From: Chloroflexota bacterium
GTDB lineage: Bacteria > Chloroflexota > Limnocylindria > Limnocylindrales > CSP1-4
DNA length: 5,767 nt
NCBI GenBank assembly: GCA_021790715.1
Contig: JAJYGK010000008.1
Coordinates: forward strand, 1-5,767
Direction of reading: 5' to 3'
Under the pieces are notes generated by a model, which was not told the DNA's origin, did not search any database, and was given only the letters and a program-made list of their open reading frames with translations. Position 1 is the first letter of the stretch. Each line of letters begins with the position of its first letter. The position numbers and the translations under genes are program-made. Below, piece by piece: positions 1 to 5,767 of the stretch.

Positions 1-733
1 TTCCGATCTCGTCGATCCGCAGGGCAACCCTGACCCGACGTTCGCCTGCAAGGGCGACGCCGCGACGCTCCTGCCGCACCTCATCGGCATCCAGTTCGAG
101 GAGGACCAGGCCGGCTACCTCGCCGGCATCGTCGCCGCCGCGGTCAGCAAGACGGGCGTCATCGGACAGCTCGGCGGCATCGACAACAACCCGGCCGTCG
201 TCCGCTACATGCAGGGCTACGTGCTGGGCGCCAAGTCCTACAACCCGAAGATCACCGTCGACACCTCGTGGTTCTCGACCGGCGACATCACCAAGGCCTA
301 CGGTGACCCGGTCTGGGGCAAGACGTTCAGCACCCAGTTCATCGCCCAGAAGCACCCGGACGTCCTGTTCCAGGTCGCCGGCAGCACGGGCAACGGCGCC
401 CTCGACGCCGCCTGCGCGGCGGGCATCTGGGGCATCGGCGTGGACGTCGACCAGTACCAGTCGTACCCGAGCGCCGACAAGTGCATCATCACGTCGGCCG
501 AGAAGCATCTCTCCAGCGCCGTGTCGCAGACGATCCAGAAGATCGCCAACAACACGGCGACGGGCGGCATCGCCAAGTTCGACGCCACGAACGACGGCAT
601 CGGCATCTCGCCGATCACGAACGTGACGCTTCCGGCGGATGCCCAGACCAAGATCAACGACGCGCTGGCCGCCATGAAGGCGGGCACGCTCACGACCTGC
701 ACTGCCAAGTGCGGGACGTGGAACAACCCGTAA
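1..733 (+). CDS. BMP/PnrA-family nucleoside ABC transporter substrate-binding protein (5' end missing)
   Basis: This is the extracytoplasmic ligand-binding component of the ABC importer encoded downstream. The reading frame is open from base 2, so 243 residues are visible. BMP proteins usually have about 330-360 residues, so the signal or lipoprotein peptide and roughly the first third lie outside the window. Family marks, in fragment numbering, are the DQAGYLAG segment (35-42), SKTGVIGQLGG (49-59), the QGYVLGAK helix (71-78), the AGSTGNG loop (126-132) and GVDVDQY (146-152). In PnrA-type proteins the last two regions line the nucleoside pocket. The visible part has five cysteines (16, 138, 161, 233, 237), including a CX3C pair near the C-terminus; these could form disulfides outside the membrane (inference). 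It ends in TAA and is followed by two stem-loops before the ATPase gene. The family call is secure. The exact ligand (purine nucleoside, other nucleoside or a related compound) cannot be read from this fragment. Confidence 0.94.
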   Translation, partial: SDLVDPQGNPDPTFACKGDAATLLPHLIGIQFEEDQAGYLAGIVAAAVSKTGVIGQLGGIDNNPAVVRYMQGYVLGAKSYNPKITVDTSWFSTGDITKAYGDPVWGKTFSTQFIAQKHPDVLFQVAGSTGNGALDAACAAGIWGIGVDVDQYQSYPSADKCIITSAEKHLSSAVSQTIQKIANNTATGGIAKFDATNDGIGISPITNVTLPADAQTKINDALAAMKAGTLTTCTAKCGTWNNP

Positions 734-734
734 C

Positions 735-748
735 CGCTTCCTGAAGCG
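735..748 (+). other. Small stem-loop just after the binding-protein stop
   Basis: CGCTT (735-739) pairs with AAGCG (744-748) around a four-base CCTG loop, starting two bases after the TAA at 731-733. The short 5-bp stem is weak alone. It sits directly ahead of the larger hairpin at 754-788, so the two could together protect the 3' end of the binding-protein message. Confidence 0.4.
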
Positions 749-753
749 AGCGA

Positions 754-788
754 GCGAGCGGGCCGCCGGTTCCGGTCGGCCCGCTCGC
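754..788 (+). terminator. Strong GC stem-loop between binding-protein and ATPase genes (attenuator or mRNA 3' stabiliser)
   Basis: GCGAGCGGGCC (754-764) is perfectly complementary to GGCCCGCTCGC (778-788), an 11-bp stem. The 13-base interior can fold further (766-768 with 773-775). No run of T follows, so this is not a classical intrinsic terminator. In ABC importer operons a hairpin at this place commonly lets the binding protein be made in excess, by partial termination or by blocking 3' exonucleases. The structure is seen directly; that role here is inferred. The left arm overlaps a short GCGA tandem repeat (746-760). Confidence 0.6.
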
Positions 789-826
789 CGTCACTGTCCC
801 TGGACGAAGCCGAGGTCGAGCGGGAG

Positions 827-2392
827 ATGACGGGCCAGGCAGACGCGTCGCAGGTCCCCGCCCTGGAGATGCGGGGGATCACGAAGATCTACCCCGGCGT
901 GGTGGCCAACGACGGCATCACGATCGATGTGCGTCCGGGCGAGATCCACGCCCTCCTGGGCGAGAACGGCGCCGGCAAGACCACCCTGATGAACGTCCTC
1001 TACGGCCTTGCCCGGCCGAACGAGGGCCAGATCCTGCTCGACGGGCAGCCGGTCGAGATCGCCGATCCGGCCGACGCGATCCGCCGCGGAATCACCATGG
1101 TCCACCAGCACTTCATGCTGGTCCCCGTCTTCTCCGTCGCCGAGAACGTCGTGCTCGGCGACGAGACGATGGCCAATCCCGTCTTCGTCGACCGCCGCGA
1201 GGCCAATCGCCGGATCGCGGAGCTCGCGCGCCGGTTCGGGTTCGACCTGGACCCCAACGAGAAGGTCGGCAACCTGTCGGTCGGCCAGCAGCAGCGCGTC
1301 GAGATCCTGAAGGCGCTCTACCGGGAAGCCAAGATCCTCGTCCTCGACGAGCCCACGGCCGTCCTGACGCCCCAGGAGACCGAGCAGATCTTCGTCCTGC
1401 TCCGCCGCCTCGCCGAGGACGGGCGCTCGATCATCTTCATCAGCCACAAGCTCTACGAGGTGCTCGAGATCGCCGACCGGATCACCGTCATCCGGCGCGG
1501 CCGCGTCATCGGCGAGCGCCGGCCTGGCGAGACCAGCGAGGAGGACCTCGCCGAGCTGATGGTCGGCCGCGAGGTGGAGCTGACCGTGGACCGCGGCGAA
1601 TCGCACGTCGCCGGGCCAATGCTCCGAGTGGCGGGCGTGCGCGTGCTCGGCGACCGCGGTCGCGAGATCATCCCGTCACTCGACCTCGAGATCCGGGCCG
1701 GCGAGGTGCTCGGGATCGCCGGCGTGGCCGGCAACGGGCAGGACGAGCTGGTGCAGGCACTGATCGGGCTGCGGCCGTTCGCGGCCGGCACGGTCACCCT
1801 CGACGGGCACGACGTCACGGGGTACTCGCCGCGCCAGATGAACGAGGCCGGCGTGGGGTACGTGCCGGGCGACCGGCACCGCTACGGCATGATCTCCGCC
1901 TTCCCGATCTACGACAACCTCGTGCTCACCAGCTACTACCGCGCTCCCTACGCGCGGGGCCTGCTGCGCGACGACGCCGCGATCCTGCGCGCGGCGCAGG
2001 AGAAGGTGGAGCGCTTCGACATCCGGACCCCCACCGTGACCGCGAACGCGGGAACGCTCTCCGGCGGCAACCAGCAGAAGCTCGTCGTCGCGCGCGAGTT
2101 CGACCGGCCGCTGAAGCTGCTCGTCCTCGACCAGCCGACGCGCGGCCTCGACGTCGGCAGCATCGAGTTCATCCACCACCAGATCCTCGCCCAGCGGGAC
2201 GTCGGCGCGGCCGTGCTGCTCGTCTCGGCCGAGCTCGACGAGATCATGGAGATGTCCGACCGGATCGGGGTGATGTACCGGGGCCGGATCGTCGCGACGC
2301 TCGACGGACGAACGGCCGACAAGAGCGAGGTGGGACTGCTGATGGCGACGGGTGCGTCCGACCGCGCTCGCGCGGAAGGGGCGACGGCATGA
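827..2392 (+). CDS. Nucleoside ABC transporter ATP-binding protein, tandem NBDs (YufO/NupO-type)
   Basis: This cytoplasmic ATPase powers the BMP-type importer and has two fused nucleotide-binding domains in 521 residues, the usual length for the YufO/RbsA-like class. NBD1 has Walker A GENGAGKTT (45-53), Q-loop Q94, signature LSVGQQQR (150-157), Walker B ILVLDEP (170-176) with catalytic E175, and switch H207. NBD2 starts near residue 266. Its Walker A is degenerate (GVAGNGQDE, 299-307, no lysine), its signature is canonical (LSGGNQQK, 411-418), its Walker B reads LLVLDQP (431-437) with Gln for the catalytic Glu, and Ser467 replaces the switch His. This implies one hydrolysing site, made of the NBD1 core plus the NBD2 signature, as is usual for this family. 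The ATG at 827 has a GAGG 11 nt upstream and GGGAG directly against it. A second ATG at 869 (M15) is less likely because it would trim the start of the domain. The stop overlaps the next start as ATGA. Confidence 0.97.
   Translation: MTGQADASQVPALEMRGITKIYPGVVANDGITIDVRPGEIHALLGENGAGKTTLMNVLYGLARPNEGQILLDGQPVEIADPADAIRRGITMVHQHFMLVPVFSVAENVVLGDETMANPVFVDRREANRRIAELARRFGFDLDPNEKVGNLSVGQQQRVEILKALYREAKILVLDEPTAVLTPQETEQIFVLLRRLAEDGRSIIFISHKLYEVLEIADRITVIRRGRVIGERRPGETSEEDLAELMVGREVELTVDRGESHVAGPMLRVAGVRVLGDRGREIIPSLDLEIRAGEVLGIAGVAGNGQDELVQALIGLRPFAAGTVTLDGHDVTGYSPRQMNEAGVGYVPGDRHRYGMISAFPIYDNLVLTSYYRAPYARGLLRDDAAILRAAQEKVERFDIRTPTVTANAGTLSGGNQQKLVVAREFDRPLKLLVLDQPTRGLDVGSIEFIHHQILAQRDVGAAVLLVSAELDEIMEMSDRIGVMYRGRIVATLDGRTADKSEVGLLMATGASDRARAEGATA
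2374..2381 (+). promoter_or_regulatory. Ribosome binding site for permease 1
   Basis: A GGAAGGGG stretch lies inside the end of the ATPase gene, 7 nt before the ATG at 2389. It supports that start and the 4-nt ATGA overlap, which suggests translational coupling. Confidence 0.75.
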
Positions 2393-3543
2393 GCGGGGCG
2401 CCGTCAGGCGGCGACCGGCAGCGCCTCCGCCAGGCCCTCGGGGACATCGCCCTGCTCCTCGTCGGGCCCGTCGTGGCCGTCGCGCTGGCCCTGCTCGTCG
2501 GGGCGGTGGGCATCGCGCTCTTCAGCGGCCTGCTGCCGGCCGGCAAGCCGCTCGACGTGGGGCTGCCGGCGCGCGCGTACTACGCGCTGTTCACCGGGGC
2601 CATCAGCACGCAGACGTTCGTGTACGCGACGCCGCTCATCCTCGCCGGGCTGGGAGTGGCGCTGGGCTTCAAGGCAGGCCTCTTCAACATCGGTGGCCGC
2701 GGCCAGTTCCTCATGGGCGCGCTCGGCGCGATGACGATCGCCACCTGGCTGGGCACCTCGGTGCCGGCCGTCGTCGAGATCCCGTTGGCACTGGGCTTCG
2801 CGATGTTGCTCGGCGCCATCTCCGGCTTCATCCCCGGCTTCCTCAAGGCGACCTCCGGCGCCCACGAGGTCGTCACGACGATCATGCTCAACTACATCCT
2901 CGCCGACGTCCTGTACTGGGCGGTGAGCGGCCCGCTCGTGCCGGCGCGCGCGCCGCAGCCGATCACGATCAACATCCAGGACAGCTCCACCGCGGCCCTC
3001 CCCGGGCTGCCGGTGATCGGCAACCTGGGGGTCGTGATCGCCGTCCTGGCGGTGCCGATCGTGTGGTTCCTGCTCTACCGGACCACGCTCGGCTTCGAGA
3101 TCCGGACGGCCGGGGCGAACCCGGATGCCGCCCGGTACGGCGGCATGAAGCCGCGCCGCCTGATCGTCCTGACGATGACCGTGGCCGGGCTGCTCTCCGG
3201 CCTCGCCGGCGCCTGCATCCTGCTCGGCAACGACTACCAGATGACGCCGGGATACGACACGACCGTCGGCTTCGACGCGATCACGGTCGCGCTGCTCGGC
3301 CGCTCCAACCCGGTGGGCGCGTTCTTCGCGGCGCTCCTGCTGGGCGGCATGCGGGCCGGGTCCGGGCCCATGCAGATCCAGGCGGGCGTGCCGCGCGAAC
3401 TCGTCGACGCCCTCCAGGCGATCATCCTGCTCTTCCTCGTCATGAACGTCCTCCGCCACTGGCTGGGCTCGCGGGCCGCCCGTGGAGCCGAGATGGCGGG
3501 CATCGAGACGGTCACGCGCACGTACGGACGGGAGAGCGTCTGA
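2389..3543 (+). CDS. Nucleoside ABC transporter permease 1 (YufP/NupP-type, BPD_transp_2 family)
   Basis: This is an integral membrane subunit forming half of the translocation path of the BMP-type importer. The 384 residues match the usual family length. After a short polar N-terminus, hydrophobic segments can be placed by eye near 20-45, 75-95, 105-122, 128-150, 163-180, 208-230, 255-280, 293-320 and 338-357. Family marks are the FNIGGRGQFLMGALGA segment (99-114), GAHEVVTTIMLNYI (157-170) and the cytoplasmic loop GANPDAARYGGM (242-253), which is the likely ATPase contact. The glycine-rich VALLGRSNPVGAFFAALLLGG segment (300-320) is also typical. The start at 2389 has a good SD and overlaps the ATPase stop by 4 nt; the stop overlaps the next start by one base. 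The C-terminal tail after residue 358 is polar and not recognisable. Confidence 0.96.
   Translation: MSGAPSGGDRQRLRQALGDIALLLVGPVVAVALALLVGAVGIALFSGLLPAGKPLDVGLPARAYYALFTGAISTQTFVYATPLILAGLGVALGFKAGLFNIGGRGQFLMGALGAMTIATWLGTSVPAVVEIPLALGFAMLLGAISGFIPGFLKATSGAHEVVTTIMLNYILADVLYWAVSGPLVPARAPQPITINIQDSSTAALPGLPVIGNLGVVIAVLAVPIVWFLLYRTTLGFEIRTAGANPDAARYGGMKPRRLIVLTMTVAGLLSGLAGACILLGNDYQMTPGYDTTVGFDAITVALLGRSNPVGAFFAALLLGGMRAGSGPMQIQAGVPRELVDALQAIILLFLVMNVLRHWLGSRAARGAEMAGIETVTRTYGRESV
3531..3536 (+). promoter_or_regulatory. Ribosome binding site for permease 2
   Basis: GGAGAG lies 6 nt before the ATG at 3543 and inside the end of permease 1. It fixes the start of permease 2 even though the same frame stays open for more than a kilobase upstream. 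Confidence 0.75.
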
Positions 3544-4619
3544 TGGCCGGGATCCCCACGTTCCTCGATTCCCTGCCCGCGATCGGGTACGTCTTCCAGT
3601 TCATCGGCTACGTCCTCGCCAACCTGCCCGTGATCGCCCAGACGACGGTCGCGGTGGCGGTGCCCATCACCCTGGCCGCGATGACCGGCGTGATGTGCGA
3701 GCGCTCCGGGGTCGTGAACATCGGCCTCGAGGGCATCATGCTGATCGCGGCCTTCGTCGGCTGGGCCGTGGGCGCCGCGGCCGTCGGGTTCGTCCCGGCA
3801 GCGACGACGCCGATCTTCGGGATCACGCCGGCGCTGCTCATCGGGCTCGCGGCCGCGATCCTCGCCGGGATGGCCGTCTCGCTCCTGCACGCGTGGCTCT
3901 CGATCTCGCTGCGCGTCGACCAGATCATCAGCGGCACGATCATCAACATCGGCGCGGCCGGCCTGACCGGCTACCTCAACAACCTGATCTCGCGCCAGTC
4001 GCCGACCGGAGCCGGCAACTTCGCCCCGCTGCAGGTCCCCGCGAGCGTGGCCAACGTGCCGCTCGTCGGGTGGCTCATCAACGCGCTGTTCGACCAGGGC
4101 CCGATCGGGATCACGACGCTGATCCTCGTGGTCGTCTTCCAGATCATGCTGTTCCGGTCCCGGTGGGGCCTCCGGACGCGCGCCGCCGGCGAGCACCCGC
4201 GTGCCGCCGAGACGGTCGGCATCGACGTGATCTGGCTGCGCTACCGGAACGTGGTGCTGTCCGGGGCACTGGCGGCGCTCGGCGGGGCGTGGCTGAGCAT
4301 GGAGCAGACGAACTCGTTCCAGCCGAACATGACCGCCGGCCGCGGGTTCATCGGCCTGGCGGCCATGATCGTGGGACGCTGGACGCCGGTCGGTGCGTTC
4401 GGTGCCGCGCTCCTGTTCTCCTCGGCGACGGCCCTGAGCTCGGCGATCGTCATCGGGCCGCCCAGCGGTGGGCTCGGCACGTTCCTGGGGAGCGTCCCGA
4501 GCCAGTTCTGGGACGCCCTCCCCTACCTGATCACGATCATCGTGCTGGCCGGGCTCATCGGGCGCAGCATCGCGCCGGCGGCCGACGGCCAGCCGTACGA
4601 GCGCGAGAGCGCGACCTGA
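3543..4619 (+). CDS. Nucleoside ABC transporter permease 2 (YufQ/NupQ-type, BPD_transp_2 family)
   Basis: This is the second membrane subunit, 358 residues, expected to pair with permease 1. Family marks are CERSGVVNIGLEGIMLIAAF (52-71), the coupling-loop motif GEHPRAAETVGI (216-227), GRGFIGLAAMIVGRWTPVGA (267-286) and the C-terminal APAADGQPYERE (344-355), a tail typical of YufQ-like proteins. Hydrophobic segments are visible near 30-50, 60-82, 94-118, 126-146, 172-203, 235-252, 267-300 and 325-342. The ATG shares its A with the TGA of permease 1 (TGATG at 3541-3545), and GGAGAG lies 6 nt upstream, so termination-reinitiation coupling is likely. The frame is also open upstream to an ATG at 2352, but the upstream translation is Arg/Pro-rich and non-membrane, so the long form is rejected. 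Confidence 0.96.
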   Translation: MAGIPTFLDSLPAIGYVFQFIGYVLANLPVIAQTTVAVAVPITLAAMTGVMCERSGVVNIGLEGIMLIAAFVGWAVGAAAVGFVPAATTPIFGITPALLIGLAAAILAGMAVSLLHAWLSISLRVDQIISGTIINIGAAGLTGYLNNLISRQSPTGAGNFAPLQVPASVANVPLVGWLINALFDQGPIGITTLILVVVFQIMLFRSRWGLRTRAAGEHPRAAETVGIDVIWLRYRNVVLSGALAALGGAWLSMEQTNSFQPNMTAGRGFIGLAAMIVGRWTPVGAFGAALLFSSATALSSAIVIGPPSGGLGTFLGSVPSQFWDALPYLITIIVLAGLIGRSIAPAADGQPYERESAT

Positions 4620-4656
4620 CGGTCGATCGCGGGTCGCGCGGAGATCGGGGCGAGAC

Positions 4657-4661
4657 GGGAG
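4657..4661 (+). promoter_or_regulatory. Ribosome binding site for the CoA-binding protein gene
   Basis: GGGAG lies 7 nt before the ATG at 4669, inside the 49-nt gap after permease 2. I see no convincing promoter or strong terminator in that gap, so co-transcription with the transporter is plausible. Confidence 0.65.
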
Positions 4662-4668
4662 CACGGGC

Positions 4669-5109
4669 ATGGCGGACGACCTGAGGCTCGCGACGGCCGG
4701 GGAGGCGCGCGCCATCCTGCGCTCGGCGCACCGCCTGGCGATCGTCGGAGCGTCCGCCAACCCGGGCCGCCCCTCGCACGAGGTGATGCGGTACCTGCTC
4801 GACGCGGGCTACGACTGCGTGCCGGTCAACCCGGGCGAGGGGGCGATCCTCGGCCGCCCCGCCTACCCCGACCTGGCCGCCGCGGTCGCCGCCGGCGGGC
4901 CGTTCGACATCGTGGACGTCTTCCGCCGCCCGGAGGCCGCGCCCGAGGTCGCCCGCCAGGCGGTCGAGACCGGCGCGCGTGCGCTCTGGCTGCAGCTCGG
5001 CGTCATCAGCCCGGAGGCCGTCCGGATCGCCGCGTCGGCCGGGCTCCGGGTGGTCATGGACCGCTGCACGAAGATCGAGCACCGCGCGATGCGGGCCGGG
5101 GAGGGATGA
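4669..5109 (+). CDS. CoA-binding domain protein (YccU-like, COG1832)
   Basis: This is a small soluble cytoplasmic protein of 146 residues built of a single CoA-binding Rossmann fold, full length for its family. Visible marks are the nucleotide-binding turn IVGASANPGRPSHEV (25-39), VPVNP (51-55) with ILGRPAYPDL following, DIVDVFRRPE (80-89), ALWLQLGVISPEA (105-117) and MDRCTKIEHR (130-139). These are the conserved blocks of COG1832, including the Cys-containing DRC motif. It resembles the CoA-binding part of succinyl-CoA synthetase alpha, but the His-bearing catalytic domain is absent, so ligase activity is not expected. The biological role of the family is not established. It follows permease 2 by 49 nt on the same strand and may be the last gene of that operon. 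Any functional tie to nucleoside uptake is speculation. Its stop lies within the loop of a stem-loop at 5095-5117. Confidence 0.93.
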   Translation: MADDLRLATAGEARAILRSAHRLAIVGASANPGRPSHEVMRYLLDAGYDCVPVNPGEGAILGRPAYPDLAAAVAAGGPFDIVDVFRRPEAAPEVARQAVETGARALWLQLGVISPEAVRIAASAGLRVVMDRCTKIEHRAMRAGEG

Positions 5110-5117
5110 TCCCCGGC
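5095..5117. terminator. Stem-loop across the convergent gene junction, possible bidirectional terminator
   Basis: GCCGGGGA (5095-5102) is perfectly complementary to TCCCCGGC (5110-5117), an 8-bp stem with a 7-base loop that holds the TGA of the CoA-binding gene. It lies between genes that converge with only 15 nt between stop codons. No T-run is present on either strand, so efficient intrinsic termination is doubtful. Confidence 0.45.
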
Positions 5118-5124
5118 GCCGCGG

Positions 5125-5397
5125 CTAATGGACGGCGAAGCCCGCCACGATCATGACGATCCCGACCAGGCCGGCCAGGATCCAGGGCTGTGCCCGGCGT
5201 CGGAGCTCCACCTGCATCAGGTCGGCGCTGGACGGCCCGGGCTCGGTCGGCCGGCCGCGCCAGGTCTCGTAGCGGTGGATGTTGTCCTGCTGCGCGCGCA
5301 GCACCTGGTAGCGCCGCCAGTACGGCACTCCGCGCACCCAGGCGACGGCGACCAGGATCACGCCGCCGACCCAGAGCACGACGTTCGCGACGCTCAT
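5125..5397 (-). CDS. Small two-TM membrane protein of unknown function
   Basis: I do not recognise this 90-residue protein. It begins MSVANVVLWVGG and has one hydrophobic segment at about 3-20 and a second at about 72-89, so it should form a membrane hairpin. The roughly 50-residue loop is rich in Arg and Gln (YWRRYQVLRAQQDNIHRYE, 26-44; RRR at 66-68). By the positive-inside rule the loop should be cytoplasmic and both ends outside. The chain stops one residue after the second segment. The start at 5397 is chosen because a perfect GGAGGG (5409-5404) lies 6 nt upstream and the ATG overlaps the gatB TGA by 4 nt. The frame stays open further upstream, but that translation is Arg/Gly-rich shadow of gatB. 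Coupling to gatB suggests shared expression, not necessarily shared function. The gene is probably real; its role is unknown. Confidence 0.77.
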   Translation of the reverse strand: MSVANVVLWVGGVILVAVAWVRGVPYWRRYQVLRAQQDNIHRYETWRGRPTEPGPSSADLMQVELRRRAQPWILAGLVGIVMIVAGFAVH

Positions 5398-5767
5398 GCC
5401 CCGCCCTCCAGCCGTTCGCGGACGAGCCGCTGCACCATGGCCGCGTTCGCCTGTCCGCGCGTGGCCTGCATCACCTGCCCGACCAGGAACCCGACCGCCT
5501 GCTGCTTCCCGGCCCGATAGTCCGCGACCGCGGCCGGGTTCGCGGCACACACCGCGTCGACGGCCGCGGCGAGCGCGCCCGCGTCGGAGATCTGCGCCAG
5601 GCCCATCGCGGCGACGATACGCTCGACCGGCTCGCCGGTCTCCACGTGGCGCGCCAGGACCTCCTTGGCGCTGGTCCCCGAGATCCTGCCCTCGCCGACC
5701 ATCGCGACGAGCCGCGCCAGCTCGATGCCGGCGGCGAGGCCCTCGTCCCCGCGCCCCTTCGCGAGCC
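5394..5767 (-). CDS. gatB: Asp-tRNA(Asn)/Glu-tRNA(Gln) amidotransferase subunit B, C-terminal part
   Basis: GatB is the subunit of the GatCAB complex that binds and activates the mischarged tRNA, so that ammonia from GatA converts Glu-tRNA(Gln) or Asp-tRNA(Asn) to the correct amide. Only the last 123 residues are inside the window; the full protein is usually about 470-500 residues. What is visible is the helical GatB/YqeY tail domain that contacts tRNA. Marks in fragment numbering are ELARLVAMVGEGRISGTSAK (15-34), GLAQISDAGAL near 56-66, and the highly typical GKQQAVGFLVGQVMQATRGQ segment near 90-109. The catalytic kinase-like domain lies beyond the window edge. The TGA stop overlaps the ATG of the two-TM gene by 4 nt. 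Its presence implies that the organism makes at least one of Gln-tRNA or Asn-tRNA by transamidation. Confidence 0.96.
   Translation of the reverse strand, partial: LAKGRGDEGLAAGIELARLVAMVGEGRISGTSAKEVLARHVETGEPVERIVAAMGLAQISDAGALAAAVDAVCAANPAAVADYRAGKQQAVGFLVGQVMQATRGQANAAMVQRLVRERLEGGA
5404..5409 (-). promoter_or_regulatory. Strong ribosome binding site for the two-TM protein
   Basis: On the minus strand this reads GGAGGG, 6 nt before the ATG at 5397, inside the last codons of gatB. It is the main reason for choosing the short start and for calling the gene real. Confidence 0.75.

Noticed and set aside
746..760. GCGA tandem repeat of almost four units.
   Set aside because: It is too short to be a repeat element of interest and is largely explained by the left arm of the hairpin at 754-788.
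791..1606. 271-codon minus-strand open frame opposite the ATPase gene.
   Set aside because: It is low complexity (Asp/Leu/Val/Gly) and exactly antisense to the conserved NBD1 motifs; no independent family resemblance.
2352..3542. Long + strand frame open from an ATG at 2352 straight into permease 2, which would add nearly 400 residues.
   Set aside because: The added part is Arg/Pro/Gly-rich with no membrane segments, lies in another frame of a well-supported permease gene, and permease 2 has its own SD and start at 3543. It is a high-GC shadow.
4611..4637. Possible terminator after permease 2: CGACC/GGTCG (4612-4625) or GCGACC/GGTCGC (4611-4637).
   Set aside because: Stems are only 5-6 bp, mutually exclusive and lack a T-run. 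This is too weak to call in DNA of this composition.
3234..4760. 508-codon open frame on the minus strand, antisense to permease 2.
   Set aside because: The translation is an Arg/Asp/Glu/Gly/His-rich string without domains, as expected opposite a GC-rich gene. The sense strand encodes a clear permease.
5398..5550. Upstream extension of the two-TM protein frame to an ATG at 5550.
   Set aside because: It lies wholly within gatB, encodes an Arg/Gly-rich string, and the strong SD points to the start at 5397.
1..5767. Search by eye for CRISPR arrays, tRNA or rRNA genes, insertion-sequence ends, att sites, riboswitches or a defence or toxin-antitoxin cassette.
   Set aside because: Nothing was found. 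The window is nearly all coding, and the only gaps (93, 49 and 15 nt) are too small to hold such elements beyond the stem-loops listed.

Overview
The window is GC-rich bacterial DNA that is almost entirely coding. It holds seven genes: five on the + strand and two on the - strand, with a gene cut off at each end. No phage, insertion sequence, CRISPR, tRNA or rRNA signal is visible. The high G+C, the purine-rich Shine-Dalgarno (SD) sequences and a gatB gene encoding an Asp/Glu-tRNA amidotransferase subunit fit a GC-rich lineage such as Chloroflexota (Limnocylindria-like) or Actinomycetota. That placement is a low-confidence inference, because no taxonomic marker gene is complete.

Positions 1-4619 form one ABC importer operon of the BMP/PnrA-YufNOPQ (NupNOPQ) type, a family known to import purine or pyrimidine nucleosides. 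In order it contains the C-terminal part of the extracytoplasmic substrate-binding protein, a 93-nt gap with two stem-loops, a double-domain ATPase, and two different membrane permeases. The ATPase, permease 1 and permease 2 genes overlap by 4 nt and 1 nt, so they are probably translationally coupled. The binding protein would deliver ligand to the permease heterodimer, and the fused ATPase would power import. The hairpin gap is a plausible device for making more binding protein than membrane complex.

After 49 nt a small CoA-binding Rossmann-fold protein (YccU/COG1832-like) follows on the same strand. It may be the last gene of the operon, but its link to nucleoside import is unknown. It converges on the - strand pair with only 15 nt between the stop codons, and a stem-loop spans that junction.

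The - strand (5767 to 5125) carries the C-terminal end of gatB. A 90-residue two-transmembrane-segment protein of unknown function follows, its start overlapping the gatB stop by 4 nt behind a strong SD. This is the least understood gene in the window. The rest looks like ordinary transport and housekeeping DNA, and I did not find convincing evidence of a novel multi-gene system.
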